From contig CAMDGJ010000021.1 of the NCBI GenBank assembly GCA_945897545.1, positions 1-21,636 on the forward strand: a stretch of DNA of 21,636 nt, given 5' to 3'. This document shows, piece by piece, positions 14,419-21,636 of this stretch. Made by a program: the position numbers and the translations under genes. The notes under the pieces are model-generated. The model was not told the origin of the DNA. It did not search any database and was given only the letters and a program-made list of their open reading frames with translations. The first letter of the stretch is position 1. Each line of letters starts with the position of its first letter. The DNA comes from Flavobacterium psychrophilum. GTDB taxonomy: Bacteria; Bacteroidota; Bacteroidia; Flavobacteriales; Flavobacteriaceae.

Positions 14419-15813
14419 ATGAGTACTACATTATTCGACAAAGTATGGGATTCGCACGTGGTGCGTCAAATTGAGGATGGACCAGACGTATTTTTTATTG
14501 ACCGTCATTTCATTCACGAAGTTACTAGTCCTGTTGCTTTTTTAGGTTTAAAAGAAAGAGGAATTTCGGTTTTATATCCAGAACGCACTTTTGCCACTGC
14601 CGATCACAATACCCCAACAATAAATCAACATTTACCTGTTGAAGACGCACTATCTGCCAATCAGCTAAAAGCTTTGGAAGATAATGCAGCCGAATATGGG
14701 ATTTCTCACTGGGGATTAGGTCATAAAAAAAATGGAATTGTTCACGTAGTAGGTCCTGAAAACGGAATTACTTTACCGGGTGCAACGATCGTTTGCGGAG
14801 ATTCTCATACTTCTACACACGGTGCTTTTGGTTGTATTGCTTTTGGTATTGGAACTTCTGAGGTTGAAATGGTGTTGTCAACCCAATGTATTATGCAACC
14901 GAAACCAAAGAAAATGCGTATCAACGTAAATGGGACTTTGAGCAAAGGTGTGGGACCAAAGGATGTTGCGCTTTATATTATTGCTCAATTAACTACTTCC
15001 GGAGGCACAGGATATTTTGCAGAATATGCAGGAAATGTTTTTGGAGATATGTCAATGGAAGGCCGTATGACCGTTTGTAACTTGAGTATCGAAATGGGCG
15101 CTCGTGGCGGTATGATTGCTCCTGACCAAAAAACTTTCGATTTCTTAGAAGGCAGATTATATGCTCCAAAAGGGGAAGCTTGGACGAAAGCGGTCGCTTA
15201 TTGGAAAACCTTAAAAACTGATGCTGATGCCGTTTTTGATGCTGAATTGAATATCGATGCAGCTGACATTGAACCAATGATTACTTATGGTACAAATCCT
15301 GGAATGGGAATTGGTATTTCAAAACATATTCCAAGCGCCAACCAAGTAGAAGGTGGCGCCGAAACTTACAAAAAATCTTTAGCCTATATGGGCTTTGAAG
15401 AAAACGACGTTATGATTGGGAAACCAATTGATTTTGTTTTCTTGGGAAGTTGTACCAATGGTCGAATTGAAGATTTCAGGGCTTTTACAGAAATTGTAAA
15501 AGGGCGAAAAAAAGCAGACAATGTTACCGCTTGGTTAGTTCCAGGTTCTCATGTTGTTGAAGCACAGATTAAAGAAGAAGGATTGTTAGACATACTTACC
15601 GAAGCTGGTTTTGTATTGCGTCAGCCGGGATGTTCCGCTTGTTTGGCAATGAACGACGACAAAGTTCCTGCTGGAAAATATGCGGTAAGTACTTCAAACA
15701 GAAACTTCGAAGGCCGTCAAGGACCAGGTTCAAGAACTTTATTGGCTAGCCCAATTATGGCAGCAGCAGCTGCAGTTACAGGAGTTTTGACGGATCCTAG
15801 AGACTTATTTTAG
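14419..15813 (+). CDS. leuC: 3-isopropylmalate dehydratase large subunit
   Basis: A 464-residue aconitase-family protein of normal length. With LeuD it isomerises 2-isopropylmalate to 3-isopropylmalate in leucine synthesis, and it can also act on citramalate. The three iron-sulfur ligands are C345 (FLGSCTNGR), C405 and C408 ([10 protein letters not shown]). The aconitase stretches [14 protein letters not shown] (126-138) and [14 protein letters not shown] near the C-terminus are intact. It opens the leu cluster. The 197-base spacer to leuD is unusually long and filled with repeats. Confidence 0.97.
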   Translation: MSTTLFDKVWDSHVVRQIEDGPDVFFIDRHFIHEVTSPVAFLGLKERGISVLYPERTFATADHNTPTINQHLPVEDALSANQLKALEDNAAEYGISHWGLGHKKNGIVHVVGPENGITLPGATIVCGDSHTSTHGAFGCIAFGIGTSEVEMVLSTQCIMQPKPKKMRINVNGTLSKGVGPKDVALYIIAQLTTSGGTGYFAEYAGNVFGDMSMEGRMTVCNLSIEMGARGGMIAPDQKTFDFLEGRLYAPKGEAWTKAVAYWKTLKTDADAVFDAELNIDAADIEPMITYGTNPGMGIGISKHIPSANQVEGGAETYKKSLAYMGFEENDVMIGKPIDFVFLGSCTNGRIEDFRAFTEIVKGRKKADNVTAWLVPGSHVVEAQIKEEGLLDILTEAGFVLRQPGCSACLAMNDDKVPAGKYAVSTSNRNFEGRQGPGSRTLLASPIMAAAAAVTGVLTDPRDLF

Positions 15814-15825
15814 ATTGCTTCGCCA

Positions 15826-15846
15826 GTTCGCCTTTTAGGCTCGTGT
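15826..15846. repeat. 21-base repeat, copy 2 (GTTCGCCT...GGCTCGTGT)
   Basis: It matches 8563-8583 at 19 of 21 positions. Both copies are followed within a few bases by AT-rich short-period repeats. Confidence 0.75.
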
Positions 15847-16007
15847 GAAGAGTTTAGATTTTAGATTACTGCGAATAGCGTTTTATACTTTAAAATCTAA
15901 AACTTCAGATAAAAAATCATTTACATTATTTAATACAAAAATATTTTAGCTTTAAGATTTCTTCTTTCTGGGAAAATCTGAAATCTAAAATCTAAAAATC
16001 TGAAATT
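15847..16007. repeat. Repeat-filled spacer between leuC and leuD
   Basis: GAAGAGTTTAGATTTTA (15847-15863) is the near-complement of TAAAATCTAAAACTTC (15891-15906), giving a 16-base-pair hairpin with one bulge. At 15973-16007 an array of AAAATCT, GAAATCT, AAAATCT, AAAAATCT, GAAATT units ends three bases before the leuD ATG. Confidence 0.8.
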
Positions 16008-16010
16008 AAA

Positions 16011-16607
16011 ATGGCATACGATAAATTTAATATCCTTAAGAGTAGTGCAGTGCCACTACCAATAGAAAACGTAGATACTGATCAAATCATCCCAGCTCGT
16101 TTCTTGAAAGCTACGAAACGTGAAGCTTTTGGAGACAACCTTTTCAGAGACTGGAGATACAATGGAGATAATACACCAAAAGCTGATTTTGTATTAAACG
16201 ACAAAACATACAGCGGGAAAATTCTTGTTGGAGGAAAGAATTTCGGTTCGGGTTCTTCAAGAGAGCACGCGGCTTGGGCGGTTTACGATTACGGATTCCG
16301 TGCGGTAGTTTCTAGTTTCTTTGCAGATATCTTCAAGGGAAATTGTTTAAATATTGGTGTTTTGCCTGTTCAAGTGAGCCCAGAATTTGCTGAAACTATT
16401 TTCAAAGCGATCGAAGCAGATCCAAACACACAATTGGAAATCAACTTGCCAGCGCAAACCATTACACTTTTGGAAACTGGAGAAAAAGAATCATTTGATA
16501 TTTCTGGTTACAAAAAAGACAACATGATTAATGGTTTTGACGATATCGATTATTTGCAAAACATAAAATCAGAAGTGATTGGATTTGCAGATAAACTGCC
16601 TTACTAA
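16011..16607 (+). CDS. leuD: 3-isopropylmalate dehydratase small subunit
   Basis: A 198-residue swivelling-domain partner of LeuC, of normal length. Family marks are ENVDTDQIIPARFLK (19-33), the FRDWRY stretch (45-50), and the substrate-loop GGKNFGSGSSREHAAWA (73-89). It continues with AVVSSFFADIFKGNCLNIGVLPV. The ATG at 16011 follows a tandem repeat with no Shine-Dalgarno site, as expected in Bacteroidota. A 29-base palindrome follows the stop. Confidence 0.97.
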   Translation: MAYDKFNILKSSAVPLPIENVDTDQIIPARFLKATKREAFGDNLFRDWRYNGDNTPKADFVLNDKTYSGKILVGGKNFGSGSSREHAAWAVYDYGFRAVVSSFFADIFKGNCLNIGVLPVQVSPEFAETIFKAIEADPNTQLEINLPAQTITLLETGEKESFDISGYKKDNMINGFDDIDYLQNIKSEVIGFADKLPY

Positions 16608-16619
16608 AAAATTAAACAC

Positions 16620-16648
16620 ACCTGTCAAGTATTAAAAACCTGACAGGT
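16620..16648. repeat. 29-base palindrome, copy B (11-7-11)
   Basis: ACCTGTCAAGT (16620-16630) and ACCTGACAGGT (16638-16648) pair with one G-T wobble around ATTAAAA. CTATTTTT follows, so weak termination or transcript processing inside the leu cluster is possible. It has the same length and framework as 4045-4073. Confidence 0.8.
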
Positions 16649-16671
16649 CTATTTTTCAAAAAACCCAAATT

Positions 16672-16980
16672 ATGATTCTAGAAGCCGCCTTTCTTTATGT
16701 TAAAAAAGGAACTGAGGATCAATTTGAAAAAGATTTTGAAATTGCTGGTCAATATATAAGTTCAATTCAAGGTTATTTGGGACATAGTTTAAGGAAATGC
16801 ATCGAACAAGAAAATAAATACATCTTACTTGTTGATTGGAAAAAGTTGGAAGACCACACAATTGGTTTTAGGCAATCCGAACAATATTTAGAATGGAAAA
16901 AATTGCTTCATCATTATTATGATCCGTTCCCTATTGTGGAACATTTTGAAACAATTTTGGAAAATAAAAACAAAAAATAG
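16672..16980 (+). CDS. ABM-domain small protein (antibiotic biosynthesis monooxygenase family)
   Basis: A 102-residue protein of the dimeric alpha/beta-barrel type. MILEAAFLYVKKGTEDQFEKDFE gives the first strand and helix. QGYLGHSLRKCIEQENKYILLVDWKKLEDHTIGFRQSEQY gives the next strands with the family's W and H positions, and YDPFPIVEHFE closes the fold. ABM proteins range from quinol monooxygenases to heme-degrading and non-catalytic members, so the name does not fix the reaction. It sits between leuD and the LeuA-family gene on the same strand, 36 bases before the latter, so it is probably co-transcribed. Confidence 0.82.
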   Translation: MILEAAFLYVKKGTEDQFEKDFEIAGQYISSIQGYLGHSLRKCIEQENKYILLVDWKKLEDHTIGFRQSEQYLEWKKLLHHYYDPFPIVEHFETILENKNKK

Positions 16981-17016
16981 GTTTTGGCCTAGGATTACTT
17001 TAGCATCAAATTTAAT

Positions 17017-18540
17017 ATGAAAAGAAGAAAAATTGAAATAATGGACACGACACTTCGCGATGGAGAACAAACATCGGGAGTATCTTTTTCTGCTGCAGAA
17101 AAACTAACCATTGCACAATTGTTGCTGGAGGAATTAAATATTGATAGAATCGAAATTGCCTCCGCTCGAGTAAGCGAAGGTGAATTTCAAGGGGTGAAAG
17201 GAATTATGGCTTGGGCTGAAGAGAAAGGATATACCAATCGTATTGAAGTCCTCACTTTTGTTGACGGAGGTCTTTCCATAGATTGGATGAAAAAAACAGG
17301 TGCTAAAGTTCAGAATTTGTTGACCAAAGGATCATTGAATCATTTGACTCATCAATTGAAAAAAACACCAGAACTTCACTTTTCCGAAATTGCACAAACC
17401 ATTGCATTAGCAAAAGAAAACAATATTGCAACCAATGTTTATCTAGAAGATTGGAGTAACGGAATGCGCAATTCTCCTGAATATGTATTCCAATTCTTGG
17501 ATTTTTTGGCTACTCAACCAGTAAAAAGAATTTTATTGCCTGATACTTTAGGGGTTCTTATTCCTTCGGATACTTTTGAATTTGTTTCTAAAATTAGGGC
17601 GAAATATCCAACAATTCATTTTGATTTTCACGCACACAATGATTACGATTTGAGCGTTGCAAATGCAATGGAAGCGGTAAAAGCAGGCATTAATGGTCTA
17701 CACGTTACGGTAAACGGAATGGGAGAACGAGCAGGAAATGCGCCGCTAGAAAGTGTTGTTGCAGTAATAAACGACTTTCTGCCAGAAGTAAAAATTAACA
17801 TAAAAGAATCCTCTTTATACTCGGTGAGTAAATTGGTCGAAACTTTTACAGGCTATAGAATTCCTGCCAACAAACCAATTGTAGGCGACAATGTATTTAC
17901 GCAAACGGCAGGTATTCACGCCGATGGAGACAACAAAAACAATTTATATTTCAATGATTTGCTTCCGGAACGTTTTGGTAGAAAACGAAAATATGCCTTG
18001 GGAAAAACATCAGGCAAAGCCAATATAGAAAAAAATCTTCAGGAATTAGGTTTAAAACTGAATCAAGAAGATTTAAAATTAGTTACGCAAAGAATTATAG
18101 AATTAGGGGACAAAAAAGAAACCGTTACCAAAGAGGATTTGCCTTATATCATTTCTGATGTCTTGGATAGCCAAACCTATGAAGAGAAAATTGTAGTTGA
18201 ATCCTATGTATTAGTTCATGCCAAAGGAATGCGCCCATCGACAACTCTTTGTTTAAAAATCGATGGTGAAATCATTGAAGAAAATGCACAAGGTGACGGA
18301 CAATTTGATGCCTTTATGAATGCATTGGCAAAAATATACAAAAGCAAAAAAATGTCTTTGCCAAAACTGATTGACTATGCCGTGAGAATTCCACCAGGTA
18401 GTAGTTCAGATGCATTATGCGAAACCATAATCACTTGGATTAATGAAGGAAAGGAATTTAAAACGAGAGGATTGGATTCAGATCAAACTGTTGCCGCCAT
18501 AGTTGCCGCGCAAAAAATGCTTAATGTTGTGACTATCTAA
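17017..18540 (+). CDS. LeuA-family acyltransferase (2-isopropylmalate or citramalate synthase)
   Basis: A 507-residue enzyme that condenses acetyl-CoA with a 2-oxo acid. The TIM barrel starts with MDTTLRDGEQ (R14, D15). The metal ligands H205 and H207 are in HAHND, and GMGERAGNAPLE is at 234-245. The C-terminal 130 residues form the LeuA-type allosteric domain (from about 372), ending ETIITWINEGKEF...VAAIVAAQKML. The second family signature has Asp211 where HxHNDxG normally has Gly. Leucine synthase, citramalate synthase or both remain possible. Bacteroidota often have two LeuA paralogs, one of them next to leuB, and this is the only one in the window. It is followed by leuB after 44 bases. 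Confidence 0.9.
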   Translation: MKRRKIEIMDTTLRDGEQTSGVSFSAAEKLTIAQLLLEELNIDRIEIASARVSEGEFQGVKGIMAWAEEKGYTNRIEVLTFVDGGLSIDWMKKTGAKVQNLLTKGSLNHLTHQLKKTPELHFSEIAQTIALAKENNIATNVYLEDWSNGMRNSPEYVFQFLDFLATQPVKRILLPDTLGVLIPSDTFEFVSKIRAKYPTIHFDFHAHNDYDLSVANAMEAVKAGINGLHVTVNGMGERAGNAPLESVVAVINDFLPEVKINIKESSLYSVSKLVETFTGYRIPANKPIVGDNVFTQTAGIHADGDNKNNLYFNDLLPERFGRKRKYALGKTSGKANIEKNLQELGLKLNQEDLKLVTQRIIELGDKKETVTKEDLPYIISDVLDSQTYEEKIVVESYVLVHAKGMRPSTTLCLKIDGEIIEENAQGDGQFDAFMNALAKIYKSKKMSLPKLIDYAVRIPPGSSSDALCETIITWINEGKEFKTRGLDSDQTVAAIVAAQKMLNVVTI

Positions 18541-18545
18541 TCAAA

Positions 18546-18577
18546 ATCAAAAAATCAAAAAATCAATAACTCAATAT
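18546..18577. repeat. Four-octamer array before leuB
   Basis: Units are ATCAAAAA, ATCAAAAA, ATCAATAA, CTCAATAT, giving 32 bases. It fills nearly the whole spacer between the LeuA-family gene and leuB. It has the same unit size and total length as 8591-8622. Confidence 0.8.
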
Positions 18578-18584
18578 AAGAAGA

Positions 18585-19646
18585 ATGAAATTTAACATTG
18601 CCCTTTTAGCCGGAGACGGAATTGGACCGGAAGTTGTTAATGAAGCCGTAAAAGTTTCGGATGCTATCGCCAAAAAATTCAATCACGAAATCACTTGGAC
18701 ACCAGCACTAACAGGAGCTTGCGCTATAGATGCTGTAGGAGTTCCTTATCCTGACGAAACGCATGAAATCTGTATGAGAGCCGATGCGGTTTTGTTTGGC
18801 GCTATTGGACATCCAAAATACGATAACGATCCAAGTGCTAAAGTAAGACCAGAACAAGGTTTATTGTTGATGCGTAAAAAATTAGGATTGTTTGCCAATG
18901 TGCGTCCAACATTTACCTTCCCATCTTTGATTGACAATTCTCCTTTAAAAAGAGAACGTATCGAAGGAACTGACTTAATCTTTTTGCGAGAATTGACCGG
19001 CGGAATTTATTTTGGAGAAAAAGGAAGAAAAGATGGTGGCGAAACAGCTTTCGACACTTGTACATATACCAGACTTGAAGTGCAACGGCTAGCAAAAAAA
19101 GGTTTTGAATTAGCTATGACACGGAGCAAAAGATTGTGTTGTGTAGACAAAGCAAACGTATTGGAAACTTCCCGTTTGTGGAGAGAAACCGTTCAAGCTA
19201 TGGAAAAAGAGTATCCTGAAGTAGAAGTTAGCTACGAATTTGTTGATGCAGTTGCAATGCGTTTGGTGCAATGGCCAAACTCGTATGACGTATTAATTAC
19301 TGAGAATTTGTTTGGGGATATTTTGACCGATGAGGCTTCTGTAATTTCAGGTTCTATGGGATTAATGCCATCAGCATCTGTGGGAGAACACACTTCATTA
19401 TACGAACCAATTCACGGATCTTATCCACAAGCAACTGGATTGAATATTGCAAATCCATTGGCGACAGTACTGTCGGCAGCGATGATGTTTGAAGATGCAT
19501 TTGGATTAAAAGAAGAAGCAGAAGCTATAAGAGCTGTTGTCAACAAATCATTAGAACAAGGAATTGTAACAGAAGATTTAGTTGCAAAAGGAGCCAAAGC
19601 TTATAAAACCAGCGAAGTTGGAGATTGGTTAGTTGCCAATTTGTAA
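18585..19646 (+). CDS. leuB: 3-isopropylmalate dehydrogenase
   Basis: A 353-residue NAD-dependent beta-decarboxylating dehydrogenase of normal length. It converts 3-isopropylmalate to 2-oxoisocaproate and can act on 3-methylmalate. Visible marks: [12 protein letters not shown] (7-18), the substrate-binding [14 protein letters not shown] with its catalytic tyrosine, VDKANVL with the catalytic lysine, the metal-binding [12 protein letters not shown], and the NAD-loop [21 protein letters not shown], where HG...IAN is typical of NAD rather than NADP enzymes. It is the last gene of the cluster and ends 17 bases before a strong terminator. Confidence 0.97.
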   Translation: MKFNIALLAGDGIGPEVVNEAVKVSDAIAKKFNHEITWTPALTGACAIDAVGVPYPDETHEICMRADAVLFGAIGHPKYDNDPSAKVRPEQGLLLMRKKLGLFANVRPTFTFPSLIDNSPLKRERIEGTDLIFLRELTGGIYFGEKGRKDGGETAFDTCTYTRLEVQRLAKKGFELAMTRSKRLCCVDKANVLETSRLWRETVQAMEKEYPEVEVSYEFVDAVAMRLVQWPNSYDVLITENLFGDILTDEASVISGSMGLMPSASVGEHTSLYEPIHGSYPQATGLNIANPLATVLSAAMMFEDAFGLKEEAEAIRAVVNKSLEQGIVTEDLVAKGAKAYKTSEVGDWLVANL

Positions 19647-19663
19647 ACAAATTATGTTTAAAC

Positions 19664-19699
19664 AAAAAAGGTGTCAATTTACATTGACACCTTTTTTTT
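19664..19699. terminator. Terminator of the leu cluster
   Basis: A 15-base-pair perfect stem (19664-19678 with 19683-19697, loop TTAC) with GGTGTCAAT in the core ends in eight T residues. The A run on the left arm lets it work for the convergent RNA-binding protein gene too. Confidence 0.93.
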
Positions 19700-19717
19700 A
19701 TGTATTAAAAGAAAATA

Positions 19718-20080
19718 TTAATATCCTCCTCTGTTTCCACCACCACGGTTATCTCCACCACGGCTGTTTCCACCACCATAACCTCCGCGTGAATCTCCAC
19801 CACGGCTGTTGCTGTTAAAACTTCTTCTTTCGCCTTCTGGTTTTGGCTCAGACTTATTCACTACAATGGCACGACCTTGAACAGTCGCTCCGTTTAACTC
19901 ATCAATTGCTTTTTGAGCTTCGTCATCATTTGACATTTCAACAAAACCGAATCCTTTACTTCTTCCAGTAAATTTATCAGTAATAATTTTTACAGAATCA
20001 ACTGCACCATAGGCCTCGAAAGACTCTCTTAAATCTGCTTCCTCAATACTGAATGGAAGGCTTCCAACAAAAATATTCAT
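19718..20080 (-). CDS. RRM RNA-binding protein with Gly/Arg-rich tail
   Basis: A 120-residue protein. One RNA recognition motif spans residues 1-78: RNP2 is IFVGSLPF (3-10), RNP1 is KGFGFVEM (42-49) with both ring residues. A short linker with basic and Glu residues leads to a tail of RGG-type repeats (from about 90: SRGG, YGGG, DNRGG, GNRGGY), of the kind that binds RNA non-specifically. Small RRM-glycine-rich proteins are common in Bacteroidota, which lack or vary Hfq, and are thought to act on mRNA. The -7 box TACATTTG lies 26 bases upstream. Convergent with leuB. Confidence 0.95.
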   Translation of the reverse strand: MNIFVGSLPFSIEEADLRESFEAYGAVDSVKIITDKFTGRSKGFGFVEMSNDDEAQKAIDELNGATVQGRAIVVNKSEPKPEGERRSFNSNSRGGDSRGGYGGGNSRGGDNRGGGNRGGY

Positions 20081-20105
20081 ATGTACTTATTTATAATAAT
20101 TGGTA

Positions 20106-20113
20106 CAAATGTA
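20106..20113 (-). promoter_or_regulatory. -7 promoter box of the RRM gene
   Basis: The minus strand reads TACATTTG, which matches TAnnTTTG. The leader would be about 20 bases. The -33 region is weak. Confidence 0.55.
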
Positions 20114-20225
20114 ATCTTATTTTTCTGTAATCTACTATGTATTAGCTAATTTATGGTTAATATTTTTGTTAAAAATTGAAAATTATTACCTAAAAGCCCT
20201 GATTACAAGAGTTTATTACAATGTT

Positions 20226-20696
20226 TTAAGGAGTTACTGGTACTTTATAAAATTTACCGTATTGAAAATTTAATATTGGACCTGCTAGTAGATTATTTAA
20301 GATGTTCTCTGCATTAAATTTAAAAGTTCCTGTGACAGTTTTATTTACTGCATCATATTCTTCTATAACTATTTCTCCATCTCCAATATCAGTTCCTGTC
20401 GAAAAAGTGACCGTGCCACTGGCGTCCGTTAGAACATAAGTAGCCATTTTTGAAGTGCTCGTCCCCAAAGGATAGGCTTGAGCAGTTGTAGAAGTAGTTT
20501 TTAAAGTCAGCTTTTCGTTTCTTGTATATCCTTCGATGCTTAAAGAACCATTAGCTGCAAGTATGGCTTTAGAATCAATAGCTCGCCAAAATACGTTGTC
20601 TTTCCGACCCTCAAAGGCAGGACTATTAAACTTAACATCGTCGCTACAAGAAATAAAAGCGATGAATAGAAATAAATATAAAAACTGTTTTTTCAT
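20226..20696 (-). CDS. DUF6252-like lipoprotein, probably surface-exposed
   Basis: A 156-residue protein. The signal peptide MKKQFLYLFLFIAFISC has its lipobox at FISC, so C17 is the lipidated residue. C17 is followed by SDD, matching the start of the flavobacterial lipoprotein export signal (Ser-Asp-Asp with further acidic residues), which predicts transfer to the cell surface. The mature part is beta-rich with T/S-rich strands (GYTRNEKLTLKTTSTTAQAYPLG, then TVTFSTG, VTGTFKFNAEN) and a final GKFYKVPVTP, a pattern I recognise from DUF6252 proteins. Function unknown. The -7 box TACTTTTG is just upstream. Confidence 0.82.
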   Translation of the reverse strand: MKKQFLYLFLFIAFISCSDDVKFNSPAFEGRKDNVFWRAIDSKAILAANGSLSIEGYTRNEKLTLKTTSTTAQAYPLGTSTSKMATYVLTDASGTVTFSTGTDIGDGEIVIEEYDAVNKTVTGTFKFNAENILNNLLAGPILNFQYGKFYKVPVTP

Positions 20697-20717
20697 AATT
20701 TGTGTTATTGATCTTCA

Positions 20718-20725
20718 CAAAAGTA
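20718..20725 (-). promoter_or_regulatory. -7 promoter box of the DUF6252-like gene
   Basis: The minus strand reads TACTTTTG, which matches TAnnTTTG, 22 bases upstream of ATG 20696. Confidence 0.5.
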
Positions 20726-20838
20726 TATTATTTTGGTTTAAAAATTGAAATAGAACTGAAAATTCACATCGAAAATCGACATAATACAGTGTCATTCATT
20801 AAAATAGAAATCGAATTAGTATTTATCGATAAAAAATG

Positions 20839-20846
20839 TATCTTTG
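20839..20846 (+). promoter_or_regulatory. -7 promoter box of rpsP
   Basis: TATCTTTG matches TAnnTTTG. TTAG lies at the -33 distance (20816-20819), one base from TTTG. The leader would be about 43 bases. Confidence 0.7.
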
Positions 20847-20895
20847 CACCCTTAATTAATCGAGGTCGAGTACCTCAAAATTTAATCATAAGATT

Positions 20896-21636
20896 ATGTC
20901 AGTAAAAATTAGATTACAAAGACACGGTAAAAAAGGAAAACCTTTTTACTGGGTTGTAGCAGCTGATGCTCGCTCAAAAAGAGACGGTAAATACCTAGAA
21001 AAAATTGGTACTTACAATCCAAACACAAATCCTGCAACTATCGATTTAAATCTTGATAGCGCAGTAAAATGGTTGCACAATGGTGCTCAACCTACTGAAA
21101 CTGCCAAAGCAATTCTTTCTTACAAAGGAGCTTTATTGAAACATCACCTTGATGGTGGTATCCGTAAAGGCGCTTTAACACAAGAACAAGCTGATGCAAA
21201 ATTAGCTACTTGGTTAGAAGCAAAATCAGGAAAAGTTGACGCTAAAAAAGAAGGTTTGACAAAAGCACAAGCTGATGCTAAAACTAAAGCTTTCAAAGCA
21301 GAACAAGCTGTAAACGCAAAACGTTTAGCTACTGCTGCACAAGCTGAAGCAGATGCTATTGTTGCTGCTACTCCTGCTGTTGAAGAAGAAGTTGCGGAAG
21401 TTGAAGAAGAAGAAGTTGCAATTGAAGAAACTACTGAAGTTGAAGCTGTTGCCGAAGAAGTTGCAGTAGAAGAAATTGCTGTTGCTGAAGTTGAAGCTAC
21501 TCCTGAAGTTGAAGCTGTTGCCGAAGAAGTTGCAGTAGAAGAAATTACTGTTACTGAAGAGGCTCCATTTGCTGAAGTTGAAGACTCGAGCGTAAGCGTA
21601 CAGGCGGAGCAAACTCCCGCCGCAGAAGAGAATAAC
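20896..21636 (+). CDS. rpsP: 30S ribosomal protein S16 with long acidic tail (3' partial)
   Basis: At least 247 residues; no stop before the window edge. Residues 1-85 are S16 (VKIRLQRHGKKGKPFYWVVAADARSKRDGKYLEKIGTYNP, then DSAVKWLHNGAQPTETAKAIL). After a Lys/Ala-rich helical part (about 100-155), the protein becomes a low-complexity Glu/Ala/Val tail. S16 of other phyla is about 80-90 residues. Bacteroidota versions are known to have tails, but this one looks long. A 44-base block repeats perfectly at 21434-21477 and 21503-21546, 69 bases (23 codons) apart. The start is ATG 20896 with no Shine-Dalgarno site. The last 18 codons change composition sharply. Confidence 0.95.
   Translation, partial: MSVKIRLQRHGKKGKPFYWVVAADARSKRDGKYLEKIGTYNPNTNPATIDLNLDSAVKWLHNGAQPTETAKAILSYKGALLKHHLDGGIRKGALTQEQADAKLATWLEAKSGKVDAKKEGLTKAQADAKTKAFKAEQAVNAKRLATAAQAEADAIVAATPAVEEEVAEVEEEEVAIEETTEVEAVAEEVAVEEIAVAEVEATPEVEAVAEEVAVEEITVTEEAPFAEVEDSSVSVQAEQTPAAEENN
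21434..21546 (+). repeat. In-frame direct repeat in the rpsP tail (44 bp, period 69 bp)
   Basis: Two perfect 44-base copies begin at 21434 and 21503 (CTGAAGTTGAAGCTGTTGCC is the start of each). The encoded unit is EVEAVAEEVAVEEI. Confidence 0.95.

Noticed and set aside
21325..21612. 95-codon minus-strand frame rich in Phe, Asn and Ser
   Set aside because: It is the antisense of the GAA/GTT/GCT repeats in the rpsP tail and its odd composition follows from that.

Overview
The window looks like chromosomal DNA of a Flavobacterium-like member of the Bacteroidota. The evidence is AT-rich DNA, almost no Shine-Dalgarno sites, repeated matches to the Bacteroidota -7 promoter box TAnnTTTG, an RRM/glycine-rich RNA-binding protein, lipoproteins with short lipoboxes (one followed by Ser-Asp-Asp), and a DNA polymerase III alpha subunit that carries an N-terminal proofreading exonuclease. 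No phage, transposase, CRISPR array or rRNA is visible. Nearly all of the genes are housekeeping genes.

Layout. 1-88: 3' part of a CAU-anticodon tRNA and its terminator. 250-1141: a small Pro-rich membrane protein whose end overlaps a convergent PH-SHOCT protein. 1242-4027 (minus strand): a block read ruvC -> four-helix-bundle protein -> hemW -> mmcQ/yjbR, with the four-helix gene set in a nest of short repeats. 4110-6160 (plus strand): a flippase-like membrane protein coupled by ATGA overlap to a family 2 glycosyltransferase. 6211-7273: a TonB-C-like lipoprotein divergent from a DUF456 membrane protein. 7451-7524: tRNA-Asp. 7611-13825 (minus strand): an isolated DUF58 protein, thioredoxin, and the 1530-residue DnaE with fused exonuclease. 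13826-14418: a 593-base spacer that ends in a good promoter. 14419-19646 (plus strand): leuC, leuD, a small ABM-domain protein, a LeuA-family acyltransferase and leuB, closed by a strong terminator. 19718-20696 (minus strand): an RNA-binding protein and a DUF6252-like lipoprotein. 20896 to the end: rpsP with a very long acidic low-complexity tail, open at the window edge.

How the genes work together. The leu cluster supplies isopropylmalate isomerase (LeuCD), isopropylmalate dehydrogenase (LeuB) and one condensing enzyme. The same isomerase and dehydrogenase can act on citramalate, so the cluster may serve leucine, isoleucine or both, depending on the substrate of the LeuA-family enzyme. RuvC and DnaE belong to DNA repair and replication, HemW to heme delivery, and the flippase/glycosyltransferase pair probably to lipid or envelope glycan modification.

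The most unusual signal is not a gene. Short tandem arrays with a fixed unit length (7 bases, sometimes 8) and a total of about 32-35 bases recur through the window with different unit sequences. They occur between genes and also inside the reading frames of hemW, the flippase and the glycosyltransferase, where they encode odd inserts such as WVLG-type repeats. The pattern resembles the heptanucleotide STRR sequences of cyanobacteria. It suggests a genome-wide process that is limited by unit size rather than by sequence.
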